Below, in pieces: positions 23,417-30,574 of a stretch of DNA of 41,976 bases. How positions within the stretch are numbered: the stretch's first letter is position 1; each line of letters opens with the position of its first letter. The notes beneath the pieces are model-generated. The model was not told the origin of the DNA, made no database searches, and was given only the letters and a program-made list of their open reading frames with translations. A program made the position numbers and the translations under genes. Origin of the DNA: an uncultured Prevotella sp. (GTDB taxonomy: Bacteria > Bacteroidota > Bacteroidia > Bacteroidales > Bacteroidaceae). The stretch is taken from positions 1 to 41,976 of the forward strand of contig CAJOGK010000004.1 of assembly GCA_905234145.1 (NCBI GenBank). Direction: 5' to 3'.

Positions 23417-24457
23417 ATGGAAAAGAATATGAATTTTCTCGATAGAAACGAGTTTAACTTTGATCCTAGTCAGAAAGTTATCGACGCAATTAAGAATTTC
23501 GACCCCAAGACGCTTTGCTTCTACACCCGCATCTACGATCAGGGCAAGAAGAGTGTGATCTCCGTTAAACTCAGTGAGATTTACAATGTGCCCGAAGAGC
23601 AGGTGCTCTTGGCATACGGTGGTGAGGATATCCTGAAGAACGCTATCCATTATTACTTGATGAAGGGCGATAATAAGAAAATCCTTATTCCCGAGTATTC
23701 GTGGTGGTATTATAACAAGGTGGCGAGCGAGTGCTACGGCACATTCGAGATGTACCCCCTCCACGAGCTCAACGACACCTTCGCCTACGATGTCGACGAG
23801 ATCATCGGCTATACCAACCGCATCCATCCGCGCATGCTGTTGCTGGCCTCGCCTAACAACCCCACGGGCAATAGTCTTTCGAGCCTGGAGATAAGATGCA
23901 TCATGGAGCATATCCCCAGCGATACGATGGTTCTCATCGACGAGGCCTATGCCAGCTTTATCACGAGCGATACCGATTACATCGCCCCGCTGGTCAATAA
24001 ATATAAGAACCTGATTATCTCGCGCACGCTGTCTAAGTTCTATGGTTTACCGGGCTTGCGTTGCGGCTTTGGCTTTATCGGTGCAGGTCATAGCCACTTC
24101 GTCAGCTATATCAACAAGTATCTGGGTTACAACCGCTTCTCCGAGGCCGTGGCTCTTGCCGCGCTCGACAGCGATGAGCATTATCGCCACGTGGCCGATG
24201 AGATGGAGTGGGGTCGCCAATTGTATAAGAACACCTTTGGCGATAAGCCTGGTTTTAAGGTATATAAGAGTGTAGCCAACTTTATTCTGATCAAGTACCC
24301 CGTGGCCATCAAGGAGAAGTTGCAAGCCGCTTTGGCCGAGCAGAATTACAAGATTAAGTTTATGACCGACAAGGGCTTGGAGTCGTGCCTGCGCATCACG
24401 CTGGGTCGTAGGGAGCAAACGCAGACCGTTGTCGATACCATCCTGAATTGTCTATGA
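23417..24457 (+). CDS. PLP-dependent class I/II aminotransferase-fold enzyme (HisC/CobD-like)
   Basis: 346 aa. The fold is that of histidinol-phosphate aminotransferase: SPNNPTGN (145-152), DEAYA (175-179), and the Schiff-base lysine K207 in SRTLSKFYGLPGLRCGF; a substrate-phosphate arginine is seen in LRITLGRREQ. It is not in a histidine operon. The stop overlaps the start of the nucleotidyltransferase (ATGA), so the two work together. Relatives include histidinol-phosphate aminotransferase, threonine-phosphate decarboxylase and serine-phosphate decarboxylase in capsule loci. Next to a LicC-like cytidylyltransferase, a decarboxylase making phosphoethanolamine is attractive, but that is an inference. 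Confidence 0.85.
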   Translation: MEKNMNFLDRNEFNFDPSQKVIDAIKNFDPKTLCFYTRIYDQGKKSVISVKLSEIYNVPEEQVLLAYGGEDILKNAIHYYLMKGDNKKILIPEYSWWYYNKVASECYGTFEMYPLHELNDTFAYDVDEIIGYTNRIHPRMLLLASPNNPTGNSLSSLEIRCIMEHIPSDTMVLIDEAYASFITSDTDYIAPLVNKYKNLIISRTLSKFYGLPGLRCGFGFIGAGHSHFVSYINKYLGYNRFSEAVALAALDSDEHYRHVADEMEWGRQLYKNTFGDKPGFKVYKSVANFILIKYPVAIKEKLQAALAEQNYKIKFMTDKGLESCLRITLGRREQTQTVVDTILNCL

Positions 24458-25182
24458 TCGGTGTTATCTTAGCAGCAGGAATGGCCAAGCGCCTGAGGCC
24501 ATTAACCGATACGAAACCCAAATGCCTGCTCGAAGTGGGTGGAAAGTCGCTGCTTCAGCGTACCATCGATGCGATGGCCTCTGCCGGCATCACCGAGTTT
24601 ATCGTCGTTACAGGCTATCGTGCCCCCATGATAATGGATTTCATAACTATCCACTATCCGCTATACACTATACACTATATCGACAACCCTGATTACGCCC
24701 ACAATAACAATATCTTCTCCCTCTGGCTAGCCATGCAGCAACTCCACGGACAAGAGGTATTACTTATGGATAGCGATATCCTTTGCGACCCCGAGGCCGT
24801 TCGTCGCGTGGCGCGCCAGGATAGCTCTGCCCTCGCCATGCAGCGCCACGAGTTGGGTGAAGAAGAAATGAAGATTGTGGTCGATGCCGATTTCCAGATT
24901 ACGGAAATCAGCAAGACGTGTAGTCCCGTGGCAGCGATTGGCGAGTCGGTGGGTATCGAGAAGATGCCCCCCGCCTATACCGAGGCCCTCTATCAGGAGC
25001 TCAGGCAGATGATACTCGAAGAGGGGCTCATCGATATTTTCTACGAGCGTGCCTTCGAGCGCCTTATCCCCCAGGGCCATACCTTTAAGGTGGTAGATAC
25101 CACCGACCTCTTCTCGTATGAGCTCGACACCCCCGACGACTTTGAACGCGCCTCGGCGGCATTGCCCAAATCCCTCTATTAA
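24454..25182 (+). CDS. Nucleotidyltransferase (LicC/sugar-phosphate type)
   Basis: 242 aa starting with MIGVILAAGMAKRLRPLTD, the classic NTP_transferase motif with the nucleotide-binding GxxxR, followed by PKCLLEVGGKSLL. NIFSLWLAMQ and LMDSDILCD supply the metal aspartates. This matches CTP:phosphocholine (LicC) and related cytidylyltransferases as well as sugar-phosphate enzymes. The ATG at 24454 overlaps the aminotransferase stop; an upstream TTG at 24448 is less likely. A low-complexity segment (ITIHYPLYTIHYIDN, about residues 66-80) is encoded by the repetitive bases 24646-24682. It probably supplies an activated phospho-base to the LicD-type transferase near 20 kb. Confidence 0.82.
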   Translation: MIGVILAAGMAKRLRPLTDTKPKCLLEVGGKSLLQRTIDAMASAGITEFIVVTGYRAPMIMDFITIHYPLYTIHYIDNPDYAHNNNIFSLWLAMQQLHGQEVLLMDSDILCDPEAVRRVARQDSSALAMQRHELGEEEMKIVVDADFQITEISKTCSPVAAIGESVGIEKMPPAYTEALYQELRQMILEEGLIDIFYERAFERLIPQGHTFKVVDTTDLFSYELDTPDDFERASAALPKSLY

Positions 25183-25186
25183 AACG

Positions 25187-27058
25187 ATGCGCAACGGGAA
25201 GATCATATTCTATCTGGGATTGGCCATCGTACTTGTGGCCACCACCATCGAAACCCTTCGCGGTCGCGCTACCAATTTCTACGATTATTACGATGCCACA
25301 GCCCTCTTCTGGAGCGGCATCGACCCCTATACGCCCGAGTTTATCGAAACGCGTAGCATCTGGTTTCTCTACACCCCCGTCTTCACCACCATCTACGCCC
25401 CCATTTTCCTCTTGCCCGAGTGGTTGGGGCCTTACGTATGGAATGTGCTCAACTATTGCTTGCTCTGCTTGGCCATTAAGACCTTGCCCTTGCCGTTGGC
25501 ACCTTACCGCATGAAGATATTCCTCTTCCTGTTTCTGCTCATTATGCAGAGCTGTTTCTGTTTCCAGTATAACATGGTGGTGCTTTATATCTTCCTCTTT
25601 GCCTTTACGCTCTTAGAGCGCGGCAAGCCCTTCTGGGCCACGCTGCTCATTATGATATCAGCCACTACCAAGTATTATGGCGGCATCGAGCTCGCCCTAC
25701 TGTTTTGCTATCCCAAGACGCTGCGTAATTTCGGCTATGCCCTTTTCTGGGGCGTGGTGCTCTTGTTGCTGCCTATGATTAATACCGCTTTCGACAATGT
25801 GTTTGCCCTTTATCAGAGCATGTGGGCCAGCTACGATTCCCATCGCAGTGCGGTCGATTATTCGGGTTTGTTCTATGCGCGCGGTCTTAAGTCCTTACTT
25901 TTGCCTAATCTGCGCTTGGTTCAACTCTTGGCCTTGGCCGTACTCTCCGTCTTGTTCTTCTGGCGCTACAAGCGTTGGGGCGATTTCCGTTTCCGTGTCG
26001 AGGCACTTGCGGCCATGATGGGTTATATCATCCTGTTTAGCGATAGTCCCGAAACGCATACCTATATGATTACCCTTGCCGGTTATCAGATGGCCTTTTG
26101 GTTGCAGCCGCACCGTACGCGTTTCGATTGGGTACTTTATTGGCTCCTGTTTGTCAATTTCTGCATCCTCCCCGTCGATGCCATCTGCCCTACCCCCGTG
26201 TATCGATTCTTCCACGATAATTTCTGGCTCGATGTGTACACCATGACCATCGCTTGGCTTAGGGTTATTTGGTGGGCGGTTTTTCGTGGAAGGTTGAATG
26301 TGGAAAGTGGAATGAGAATAGCTGGGATGGCGGTGATGCTGATGATGGCAACAGGAATACAAGCGCAAGACAGGCATTACTATATCAATGGCGTACGGTT
26401 TACGATGAAGCATATTCAGGGCGGTACGTATATGATGGGCGCTGCACCAAATGATACCCTTGCCGATGCCGACGAGAAGCCTGCGCATTGCGTCAAGGTA
26501 GCCGATTTTTATCTGGCCGAAACTGAGGTTACGCAAGCCTTGTGGACAGCAGTGATGGGTAAGAACCGATCCAAGTTCCGTCGAGACGATTGGCCCGTCG
26601 AGTTTGTGTCTTACCGCGATTGCCAGACGTTTATCCAGCGGCTCAATGCCCTCACGGGGCGCCGTTTCCGTTTACCAACCGAGGCCGAATGGGAGTATGC
26701 CGCACGCGGTGGTCGCCATGCAGAGGGTTATCTTTATGCCGGTAGCAACGATCCCAGCCTTGTGGCTTGGCTCGGCACCGACAGCCTGTGGAGTCGCCAT
26801 GCGCCCGTAGCCACCAAGCGTCCTAACGCCCTCGGACTCTACGATATGAGCGGTAGTGTGTGGGAGTGGTGCAGCGATGAGTTCCAGCCTTACACCCCTG
26901 CCCCCTCTACTTTCCTGTCGCGCCTGGTTCGCCGTCGTTTCCGTGTGATTCGCGGTGGTGGCATGCGTGGTTCCGCCTCTTATGCCCGCGTCAGTAACCG
27001 TTATCATTTTGTAGAGTGGCGCAAGGAGCCCACGGTGGGTTTCCGTTTGGCCATGTAG
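25187..27058 (+). CDS. GT87-like membrane protein fused to a formylglycine-generating-enzyme-like domain
   Basis: 623 aa from the ATG at 25187, 4 bases after the nucleotidyltransferase stop. The first part (1 to about 365) has many membrane helices and resembles GT87/DUF2029 polyprenol-phosphate-mannose-dependent transferases (YYDATALFWSGIDPYTPEF). Then comes a short linker (FRGRLNVESG), a second signal-peptide-like stretch (MRIAGMAVMLMMATGIQAQ, about 376-394), and an FGE-sulfatase/SUMF1 domain (about 400-623) with GGTYMMG, RLPTEAEWEYAARGG, GLYDMSGSVWEWC and RVIRGGGMRGS. The linker is encoded by the dispersed repeat at 26281-26315. The two halves look like formerly separate genes joined in frame. 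The internal ATG at 26311 may still start an independent periplasmic protein. Confidence 0.8.
   Translation: MRNGKIIFYLGLAIVLVATTIETLRGRATNFYDYYDATALFWSGIDPYTPEFIETRSIWFLYTPVFTTIYAPIFLLPEWLGPYVWNVLNYCLLCLAIKTLPLPLAPYRMKIFLFLFLLIMQSCFCFQYNMVVLYIFLFAFTLLERGKPFWATLLIMISATTKYYGGIELALLFCYPKTLRNFGYALFWGVVLLLLPMINTAFDNVFALYQSMWASYDSHRSAVDYSGLFYARGLKSLLLPNLRLVQLLALAVLSVLFFWRYKRWGDFRFRVEALAAMMGYIILFSDSPETHTYMITLAGYQMAFWLQPHRTRFDWVLYWLLFVNFCILPVDAICPTPVYRFFHDNFWLDVYTMTIAWLRVIWWAVFRGRLNVESGMRIAGMAVMLMMATGIQAQDRHYYINGVRFTMKHIQGGTYMMGAAPNDTLADADEKPAHCVKVADFYLAETEVTQALWTAVMGKNRSKFRRDDWPVEFVSYRDCQTFIQRLNALTGRRFRLPTEAEWEYAARGGRHAEGYLYAGSNDPSLVAWLGTDSLWSRHAPVATKRPNALGLYDMSGSVWEWCSDEFQPYTPAPSTFLSRLVRRRFRVIRGGGMRGSASYARVSNRYHFVEWRKEPTVGFRLAM
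26281..26315. repeat. GGAAGGTGGAATGTGG dispersed repeat, copy 2, at a gene-fusion junction
   Basis: 35 bases matching the complement of 17501-17535 at 32 positions. It joins the GT87-like and SUMF1-like frames and includes the ATG at 26311 that would be the natural start of the second half. Confidence 0.7.
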
Positions 27059-27096
27059 ATTAGTCGATATACCTATTAATATAATATACCACGATT

Positions 27097-27813
27097 ATGA
27101 AGATATTAGTTATCCATGCAGCGAAGTTAGTAGAGCGCGCCGAGCATATCGAGCGCATGCTCTCCAGTTTTGGCATGGACTACGAGTTTATCCGCGAGGC
27201 CGACCTCGAAAAGCTTAGTAAAGAACTCCTCTGCCATTATTTCCAGCGAGGCGAAGAGATGTATGCCAATCTCCTGCCCCGCTACAGTTGCGCTACGAAG
27301 CACATGCTGGCGCTCGAATATATCGTGAAGCATCGCATCGACGGTGCCCTTGTGCTCGAAGATGATATTGTACTCCACAAAGACTTCAACAAGTATTTCC
27401 CCAAGACCATCCTCGAGCTCTACCAGCGCTACCGCGACCGTCCGGCCATGATTTCTTACGAGGACAGTTCTTTGCAGTTCGTGCCGCGCAGCCAGCGTAA
27501 GTCGGGACAGTTACTTTATCCTGGCAAAAAAGATCGCATGGCAGGGGCATATTACATGAGCCGTCCCTGTGCTGAGGCCATCCTCAATGACCTCGCCACC
27601 AACAAATGCCCTACCACCGATGCCGACACCTATCATTACGACCTCCTGAAGCGCGGTGTCATAGATTACCTCTGGTGCCAACCCGCTTTGGCTACGCAGG
27701 GATCCTTTACGGGTGCCTTCCGCTCTACACTCTCCTCCAAGAAAGACCGCATGATCGTCATCCGCTGGTGGTTTAAGAAAAACTATAAGCGCCTGCTTTA
27801 CTGGTTCCGGTAA
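27097..27813 (+). CDS. Glycosyltransferase family 25 (LPS biosynthesis)
   Basis: 238 aa. The GT25 pattern is clear: VIHAAKLVERAEHIERML at the start, GCATxH-like SCATKHMLALEYIV, and the acidic ALVLEDDIVLHKDF (LEDD at 87-90) for metal and nucleotide-sugar binding. These enzymes add galactose or similar sugars to lipooligosaccharide in the cytoplasm. The C-terminal basic tail (WWFKKNYKRLLYWFR) may touch the membrane. It follows the fusion gene by 38 bases with no evident promoter, so it is probably in the same operon. Confidence 0.88.
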   Translation: MKILVIHAAKLVERAEHIERMLSSFGMDYEFIREADLEKLSKELLCHYFQRGEEMYANLLPRYSCATKHMLALEYIVKHRIDGALVLEDDIVLHKDFNKYFPKTILELYQRYRDRPAMISYEDSSLQFVPRSQRKSGQLLYPGKKDRMAGAYYMSRPCAEAILNDLATNKCPTTDADTYHYDLLKRGVIDYLWCQPALATQGSFTGAFRSTLSSKKDRMIVIRWWFKKNYKRLLYWFR

Positions 27814-27825
27814 CCGTAAACGATG

Positions 27826-27855
27826 GTACGAGGGAATCATGTTGTCCCAGTCGAA
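27826..27855 (-). pseudogene. 30-base relic of a C10 peptidase gene
   Basis: These 30 bases are identical to 40420-40449 within the downstream-copy C10 peptidase gene, on the same strand, and encode FDWDNMIPSY. Identity stops abruptly on both sides. The relic sits between the GT25 stop (27813) and the stop of the RRF-like gene (27868). It looks like a recombination or deletion scar, or an assembly junction. Confidence 0.7.
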
Positions 27856-27867
27856 CACATCTCTTTA

Positions 27868-28536
27868 CTAAACATCATACATTCTGAAGCCTTTAGTGAA
27901 ATCAAATTCGGGCTCCTCTTCCGCTTTGTAAATCTGTTCTTCCTGATAACGGACTAAAGCCTCATCGATTTCCTGTTGTTTCTCATCCAATTGATGATCA
28001 GCCATGTTCAAACTTCGCTGATACAGGTCATCAAGCGCCTGCTGAGCCTCGTCGATTTCGGCCTTTGACACACCCACCTTCGTCAGATTTTCAAGCAGGA
28101 GGGACTGATAGTCAGCCTTGATAGCATCAATGCGCGTACGGCATTCCCCATGGAGTCCCTTGACAGCATTCTGAAGCATATCATGACGATTCTTGTCAAC
28201 CTTGGGCATCGTGTAAAGGATGTGTGAAGTTCCACCGTCTGTGGAAGTCTTAATTTCCATCTTGAACTCGGGATGCGCCTCGTAGATACCTTGTATGATG
28301 GCCTGCAGATTGTTATTATTCTTGGGATAAACGCTGAACTGGAACTCATCCGGACTGTAGATATTGGCCACGGCCTCGATGTTGTAGGATTCATCGCCTA
28401 TATAGACGTTGACAGGCATGAGTGCTCCCAACTCGGCCTTGACGCAGAGGTTCATATACCTGTAACTAAGCAGGGTGACATAGGCGCTCATTTTCTTCTG
28501 GGCACTGTCTATTTCGGTTATAACGTAATTATTCAT
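27868..28536 (-). CDS. Ribosome-recycling-factor-like protein, diverged
   Basis: 222 aa. The stretch from about residue 42 to 195 can be laid on bacterial RRF nearly without gaps. NVYIGDESYNIEAVANIYSP corresponds to the RRF VEYYGTPTPLRQLASVTV strand region, FSVYPKNNNNLQAIIQGI to the INVFDRSMSPAVEKAI region, TSTDGGTSHILYTMPKVDKNR to the DIRVPLPPLTEERR region, and the rest to the long C-terminal helices. The arginines of IRTGRA and RRDAND that contact 23S rRNA are absent or changed (VKAELGA, RIDAIKA). A C-terminal extension of about 25 residues is added. It is the last gene of the nine-gene operon, 19 bases after the beta-helix protein. It is unlikely to be the housekeeping frr. Function unknown; possibly a tRNA-shaped adaptor or chaperone for the spike. 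Confidence 0.7.
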   Translation of the reverse strand: MNNYVITEIDSAQKKMSAYVTLLSYRYMNLCVKAELGALMPVNVYIGDESYNIEAVANIYSPDEFQFSVYPKNNNNLQAIIQGIYEAHPEFKMEIKTSTDGGTSHILYTMPKVDKNRHDMLQNAVKGLHGECRTRIDAIKADYQSLLLENLTKVGVSKAEIDEAQQALDDLYQRSLNMADHQLDEKQQEIDEALVRYQEEQIYKAEEEPEFDFTKGFRMYDV

Positions 28537-28555
28537 ATCCTTGATTCATTTCTTT

Positions 28556-30568
28556 CTAATCAGCGTATTGTTCATATTCCGCACGTTCTTCTTCTGTCAC
28601 GTCTGCATCTACTGTGAGGGTACTCTTGGGAGGCGGGCCTGCGGTGATACCGTCGCTGATGTTCTTCGACTTGAACTCACTTTTCACTTTCAAGTCACCG
28701 GCAGAGACCTTCGGTGCATCGAGGTCACCGACGATCTTCGTTGATCCGTGGAGCTCTGTCTTGCTGCCTTTCAGTTTTGCCTCATTTTTCTCTAATAACA
28801 GGAAGGCTTTGTCATTGCCCTTCTTGTCGCCTTGGATGGCCTGTACTTTCTCATTGCCGAGCAGCGTGATCTTTTCAGCCCACCCTTGTACCTTGCGGCT
28901 TCTGAGTTTCTCGTCGTGCGACTCGCCAAGAAAGATTTTCTCGGCAGTAGCTTGTATCTGGCCTTTGTCGGAGAGCGACTGGCTGTTGTCGCCGAAATCC
29001 ATGCTCATGATATTCACCTGCTTTGCATTGAGGGCTACGCTACCCGTGGCCTTACCTTCTGTAGTCGAGGCATTCAGGACCATGCGCTCCGAGCGCAGCT
29101 TAAGCCAGCTGTCCTTGGCCAGTGCCTTCTCCTTCCGCTGATGAGGTTCATTGGCATCGAACTCACTGTCTACTGCTCCAACCGTAATGCTCTTTGAGTT
29201 GATGACCACTTCACCGTCGGCAGGATATTCGGCCTTGGTAACCTTTCCATCCTTGTCGATTTCCACATTCTGCACATGGGCAGTCGATACTTCCACATTC
29301 TTTGCCAAAAGTTTGATTTTGCCGTCAGCTGCCAGTTCTTTGTCTTTACAGAAGTTGTTTTTAAACTCCTTATCCACAGCCTCAAAGACAATATTCTTTG
29401 ATACCACGTTGAAAAAGCCTTCCACAGGACACTGCGCCGACGTGAGCTTGCCCTCATCATCATACTTGGCGTCTTTGTTGTCTGTTGTGTCAACCAAAAC
29501 GGCCTTGGATGTCAGTTGTATGTATCCGTCATCCATCAGCGAACTATCTTCATGAGTTGTCTGCACAGTGACGCCACATCCGGTGACGATGATACCAGCA
29601 TTGTCGTTCTCACGCAGATGTCCGTCACCATCTTTCGATTCGAGCGTAATCAATTCACCTGTTACAGCTACAGAGGCGCCAGTGGTCTCTTTCTTGAACT
29701 TCTCGGCATCCTTGATCTTACCTTTCTGTGTCTCCACACATTTCAACTGGCGGTTGGTCTCTGACAGGAGCGACAGGATGTCGGCATAGCTGCAGACTTC
29801 CTCGGAAAGCGACAGCGAGAGTTCCTCTATCTGTCCGGTTACCTCCTCTATATCGCCATAGCATGCACGCACGGCATCACTCTTCTCGCCCAGCCGATTC
29901 TTTTCTGAGATCAGTTCCTCCATCATTGTCACCATCTGCCCGAGAGAAGCTTTGTGGCGTGTCGACTTCTCCTCAAGCTCTTTCTGATGTTTCTTCAATT
30001 CCTCAAGGAGCTTAGTGAGCCGTTCCTTGTGATGCTCTGCCGATACGGATGAGTCGATCTCGATTTTCTCATCAGCATGGATGCGCACCCCCGTTCCGCC
30101 TTTTGTATAAACGGGAATTTCTGAGAATACACCCTCGTCGGCCTGACTATGGAGAACAATATGACGTGCCTGGCTTACCACCTCAGAACGGCTTCCTACC
30201 ACATGCTCCAGACCATCACTTCCGGGATCTTCAGCTATCTGGCGGATACTCTCTGAGCGCATCTCCACCTGACCGCCCTGGCCGATACCCTGAAGGCCAA
30301 CGTGTGAGCCTCGTACAATCACCGTAGAGCCTGCACTGTCGAAATGAACGCCCGAATCGTCAACATTGCCGATGATAATCTCCGGAGCCGAGAGGATGAG
30401 TCGCTCGTCGTCGCGGATATAACGGCCTTTTCGCCTTTCGAATTCCGTTTCCTGCCTCATCTGCTGGATTTCGGCCTTACACTTACGGATTTCGGCCAGG
30501 TCTTTCTTGACGCTGCTCTCAAAATCCGACAATTTCTGCTGCCAATTCTTGAATATAAAATCAATCAT
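28556..30568 (-). CDS. Coiled-coil and beta-helix protein of the spike operon
   Basis: 670 aa. It starts with a helical region (1-45, KWQQ...AEIRKCKAEIQQMRQE), then a beta-repeat segment (50-170) with ILSAPEIIIGN, VIVRGSHVGLQG and GVRIHADEKIEI, similar to the gp5/VgrG beta-helix. A long coiled coil follows (about 175-290), then a second beta-repeat block (about 300-640) of short strands such as GYIQLTSKAVLVDTT, GKIKLLAKNVEVST, GEVVINSKSITVGA, SVALNAKQVNIMSM and TKITLLGNEK-like units. There is no signal peptide. It follows the VgrG-like gene by 6 bases. I infer a separate spike-extension or cargo-carrying needle; the family is not known to me. Confidence 0.75.
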   Translation of the reverse strand: MIDFIFKNWQQKLSDFESSVKKDLAEIRKCKAEIQQMRQETEFERRKGRYIRDDERLILSAPEIIIGNVDDSGVHFDSAGSTVIVRGSHVGLQGIGQGGQVEMRSESIRQIAEDPGSDGLEHVVGSRSEVVSQARHIVLHSQADEGVFSEIPVYTKGGTGVRIHADEKIEIDSSVSAEHHKERLTKLLEELKKHQKELEEKSTRHKASLGQMVTMMEELISEKNRLGEKSDAVRACYGDIEEVTGQIEELSLSLSEEVCSYADILSLLSETNRQLKCVETQKGKIKDAEKFKKETTGASVAVTGELITLESKDGDGHLRENDNAGIIVTGCGVTVQTTHEDSSLMDDGYIQLTSKAVLVDTTDNKDAKYDDEGKLTSAQCPVEGFFNVVSKNIVFEAVDKEFKNNFCKDKELAADGKIKLLAKNVEVSTAHVQNVEIDKDGKVTKAEYPADGEVVINSKSITVGAVDSEFDANEPHQRKEKALAKDSWLKLRSERMVLNASTTEGKATGSVALNAKQVNIMSMDFGDNSQSLSDKGQIQATAEKIFLGESHDEKLRSRKVQGWAEKITLLGNEKVQAIQGDKKGNDKAFLLLEKNEAKLKGSKTELHGSTKIVGDLDAPKVSAGDLKVKSEFKSKNISDGITAGPPPKSTLTVDADVTEEERAEYEQYAD

Positions 30569-30574
30569 AACTTT

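Noticed and set aside
23417..24457. Histidine biosynthesis gene hisC
   Set aside because: No other his genes are nearby and it overlaps a nucleotidyltransferase; a surface-glycan role is more likely.
27511..27858. Minus-strand 115-aa ORF opposite GT25 that starts with the C10-like residues MFDWDNMIPSY
   Set aside because: Only the first 11 residues resemble C10; the rest is the shadow of the GT25 gene. I kept just the 30-base relic.
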